From NCBI GenBank assembly GCA_016180765.1, contig JACPAP010000121.1, forward strand, positions 1 to 6,374: DNA of 6,374 bases, written 5' to 3'. Below, piece by piece: positions 6,010-6,374 of this stretch. The DNA is from Gemmatimonadota bacterium. GTDB lineage: Bacteria; Gemmatimonadota; Gemmatimonadetes; Gemmatimonadales; GWC2-71-9. The notes beneath the pieces are model-generated. The model was not told the DNA's origin. It saw nothing but the letters and a program-made list of their open reading frames with translations, and ran no database searches. The translations under genes and the position numbers were made by a program. How positions within the stretch are numbered: position 1 is the first letter of the stretch; each line of letters starts with the position of its first letter.

Positions 6010-6360
6010 ATGCAAGGCGTTGGCACGGTAGACCTGTTCGCCACCAAGGGCGCCGAGTACCTGATGGTCATCGGTTACCTGGTGCTTCTCGCCGCGTTCT
6101 GGCGGTTCCTGTGGACACCGAGCGCCGCGAAGGCCGGGGCTGCGGGTGTGCGGTCTCCGATGCCGCTCGGGCGTTGGTTCGACGTGCCGGAGGGACGGTA
6201 CTTCCATCAGGGCCATGCCTGGGTGTTGCCCGAAAGCGAAGACGTAGTGCGGGTCGGCATGGACGACTTCGCTCAGAAGCTGTTGGGCCGGGCCGCCGGC
6301 TTTGTCCTCCCGGAGGTGGGTGCTCGGCTGGCACCCGGCGAGCGGGGCTGGCAGGGGTGA
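6010..6360 (+). CDS. Second membrane-anchored GcvH-like protein, ending in mid-domain (possible frameshift)
   Basis: As read, 116 residues. An N-terminal helix (about 17-34, in EYLMVIGYLVLLAAFWRFLW) is followed by a linker and a clear start of a GcvH domain: FDVPEGRYFHQGHAWV (57-72), VVRVGMDDFAQKLLG (79-93) and VLPEVGARLAPGERGW (99-114). This half is closer to genuine GcvH than the other copy; the GHAW and DFAQ blocks are well kept. The frame then hits TGA (6358-6360) just after GWQG, before the part that would hold the lipoyl position and the closing strands, so roughly half the domain is missing. A run of four G at 6354-6357 directly before the stop makes a one-base indel a good suspect; removing or adding one G opens the frame to the window end. 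GGAG at 5998-6001, 8 bases upstream, supports ATG 6010; an in-frame GTG at 6001 is less likely. It follows the NrfD-type gene by 14 bases, in the same operon. Confidence 0.78.
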   Translation: MQGVGTVDLFATKGAEYLMVIGYLVLLAAFWRFLWTPSAAKAGAAGVRSPMPLGRWFDVPEGRYFHQGHAWVLPESEDVVRVGMDDFAQKLLGRAAGFVLPEVGARLAPGERGWQG

Positions 6361-6374
6361 GGCCTGCCGCCGCG

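Noticed and set aside
4613..6010. Long open frame on the minus strand opposite the NrfD-type gene
   Set aside because: The product is very rich in His, Arg, Glu and Gln, the usual result of reading antisense to a hydrophobic membrane protein; there is no start signal or domain.
3138..6360. Glycine cleavage or lipoate-dependent sulfur oxidation (sHdr-LbpA) locus
   Set aside because: There is no gcvT, gcvP, hdr-like or lipoate ligase gene, both GcvH-like proteins are membrane-anchored, and the complete one lacks the lipoyl lysine.

Overview
The window is high-GC DNA, roughly two thirds G+C by eye. All genes lie on the + strand, and they encode membrane-bound and periplasmic respiratory electron transfer. 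The style (very large multiheme c-type cytochromes, HybA/HybB-type modules, membrane-anchored GcvH-like proteins) suggests a GC-rich environmental bacterium of the Rokubacteria, NC10, Acidobacteriota or Gemmatimonadota type. That assignment is an impression, because the window has no marker gene. No mobile element, CRISPR array, tRNA or rRNA was seen, and no minus-strand gene looks real.

Layout. (1) At 1-692 lies the 3' part of a multiheme cytochrome c with three intact CXXCH sites, one degenerate site, a helical tail and a C-terminal membrane anchor. (2) Six bases later, 699-2678 encodes a 659-residue cytochrome with a NapC/NirT-like N-terminal anchor. It has 22 apparent heme attachment sites, 21 CXXCH and one CX4CH. 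(3) A gene-free stretch at 2679-3137 starts with an inverted array of 7-base units. Further on it holds a GC-rich inverted repeat, a spaced direct repeat and a good-looking sigma-54-type -24/-12 sequence at 3017-3032. (4) A tightly packed cluster follows: a membrane-anchored GcvH-like protein (3138-3812), a Tat-signal HybA-like protein with four [4Fe-4S] clusters (3849-4730), a ten-helix HybB/NrfD-family quinone-interacting protein (4727-5995, overlapping its predecessor by 4 bases), and a second membrane-anchored GcvH-like protein (6010-6360) that stops in mid-domain.

How it may work together (inference). The pair of a HybB/NrfD-type protein and a periplasmic four-cluster ferredoxin is the usual quinone/FeS module of complexes such as Hyb, Hmc, Qrc and Nrf. 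Here no hydrogenase, molybdopterin or nitrite-reductase catalytic subunit lies beside it. The partners in view are two multiheme cytochromes, so the simplest model is a quinol:multiheme-cytochrome oxidoreductase passing electrons between the quinone pool and a long periplasmic heme wire.

The unusual element is the pair of membrane-anchored GcvH-fold proteins bracketing the FeS/NrfD pair. The complete one lacks lysine at the expected lipoyl position, so it is unlikely to work as a normal glycine-cleavage H protein and may be a structural or docking subunit of the complex.
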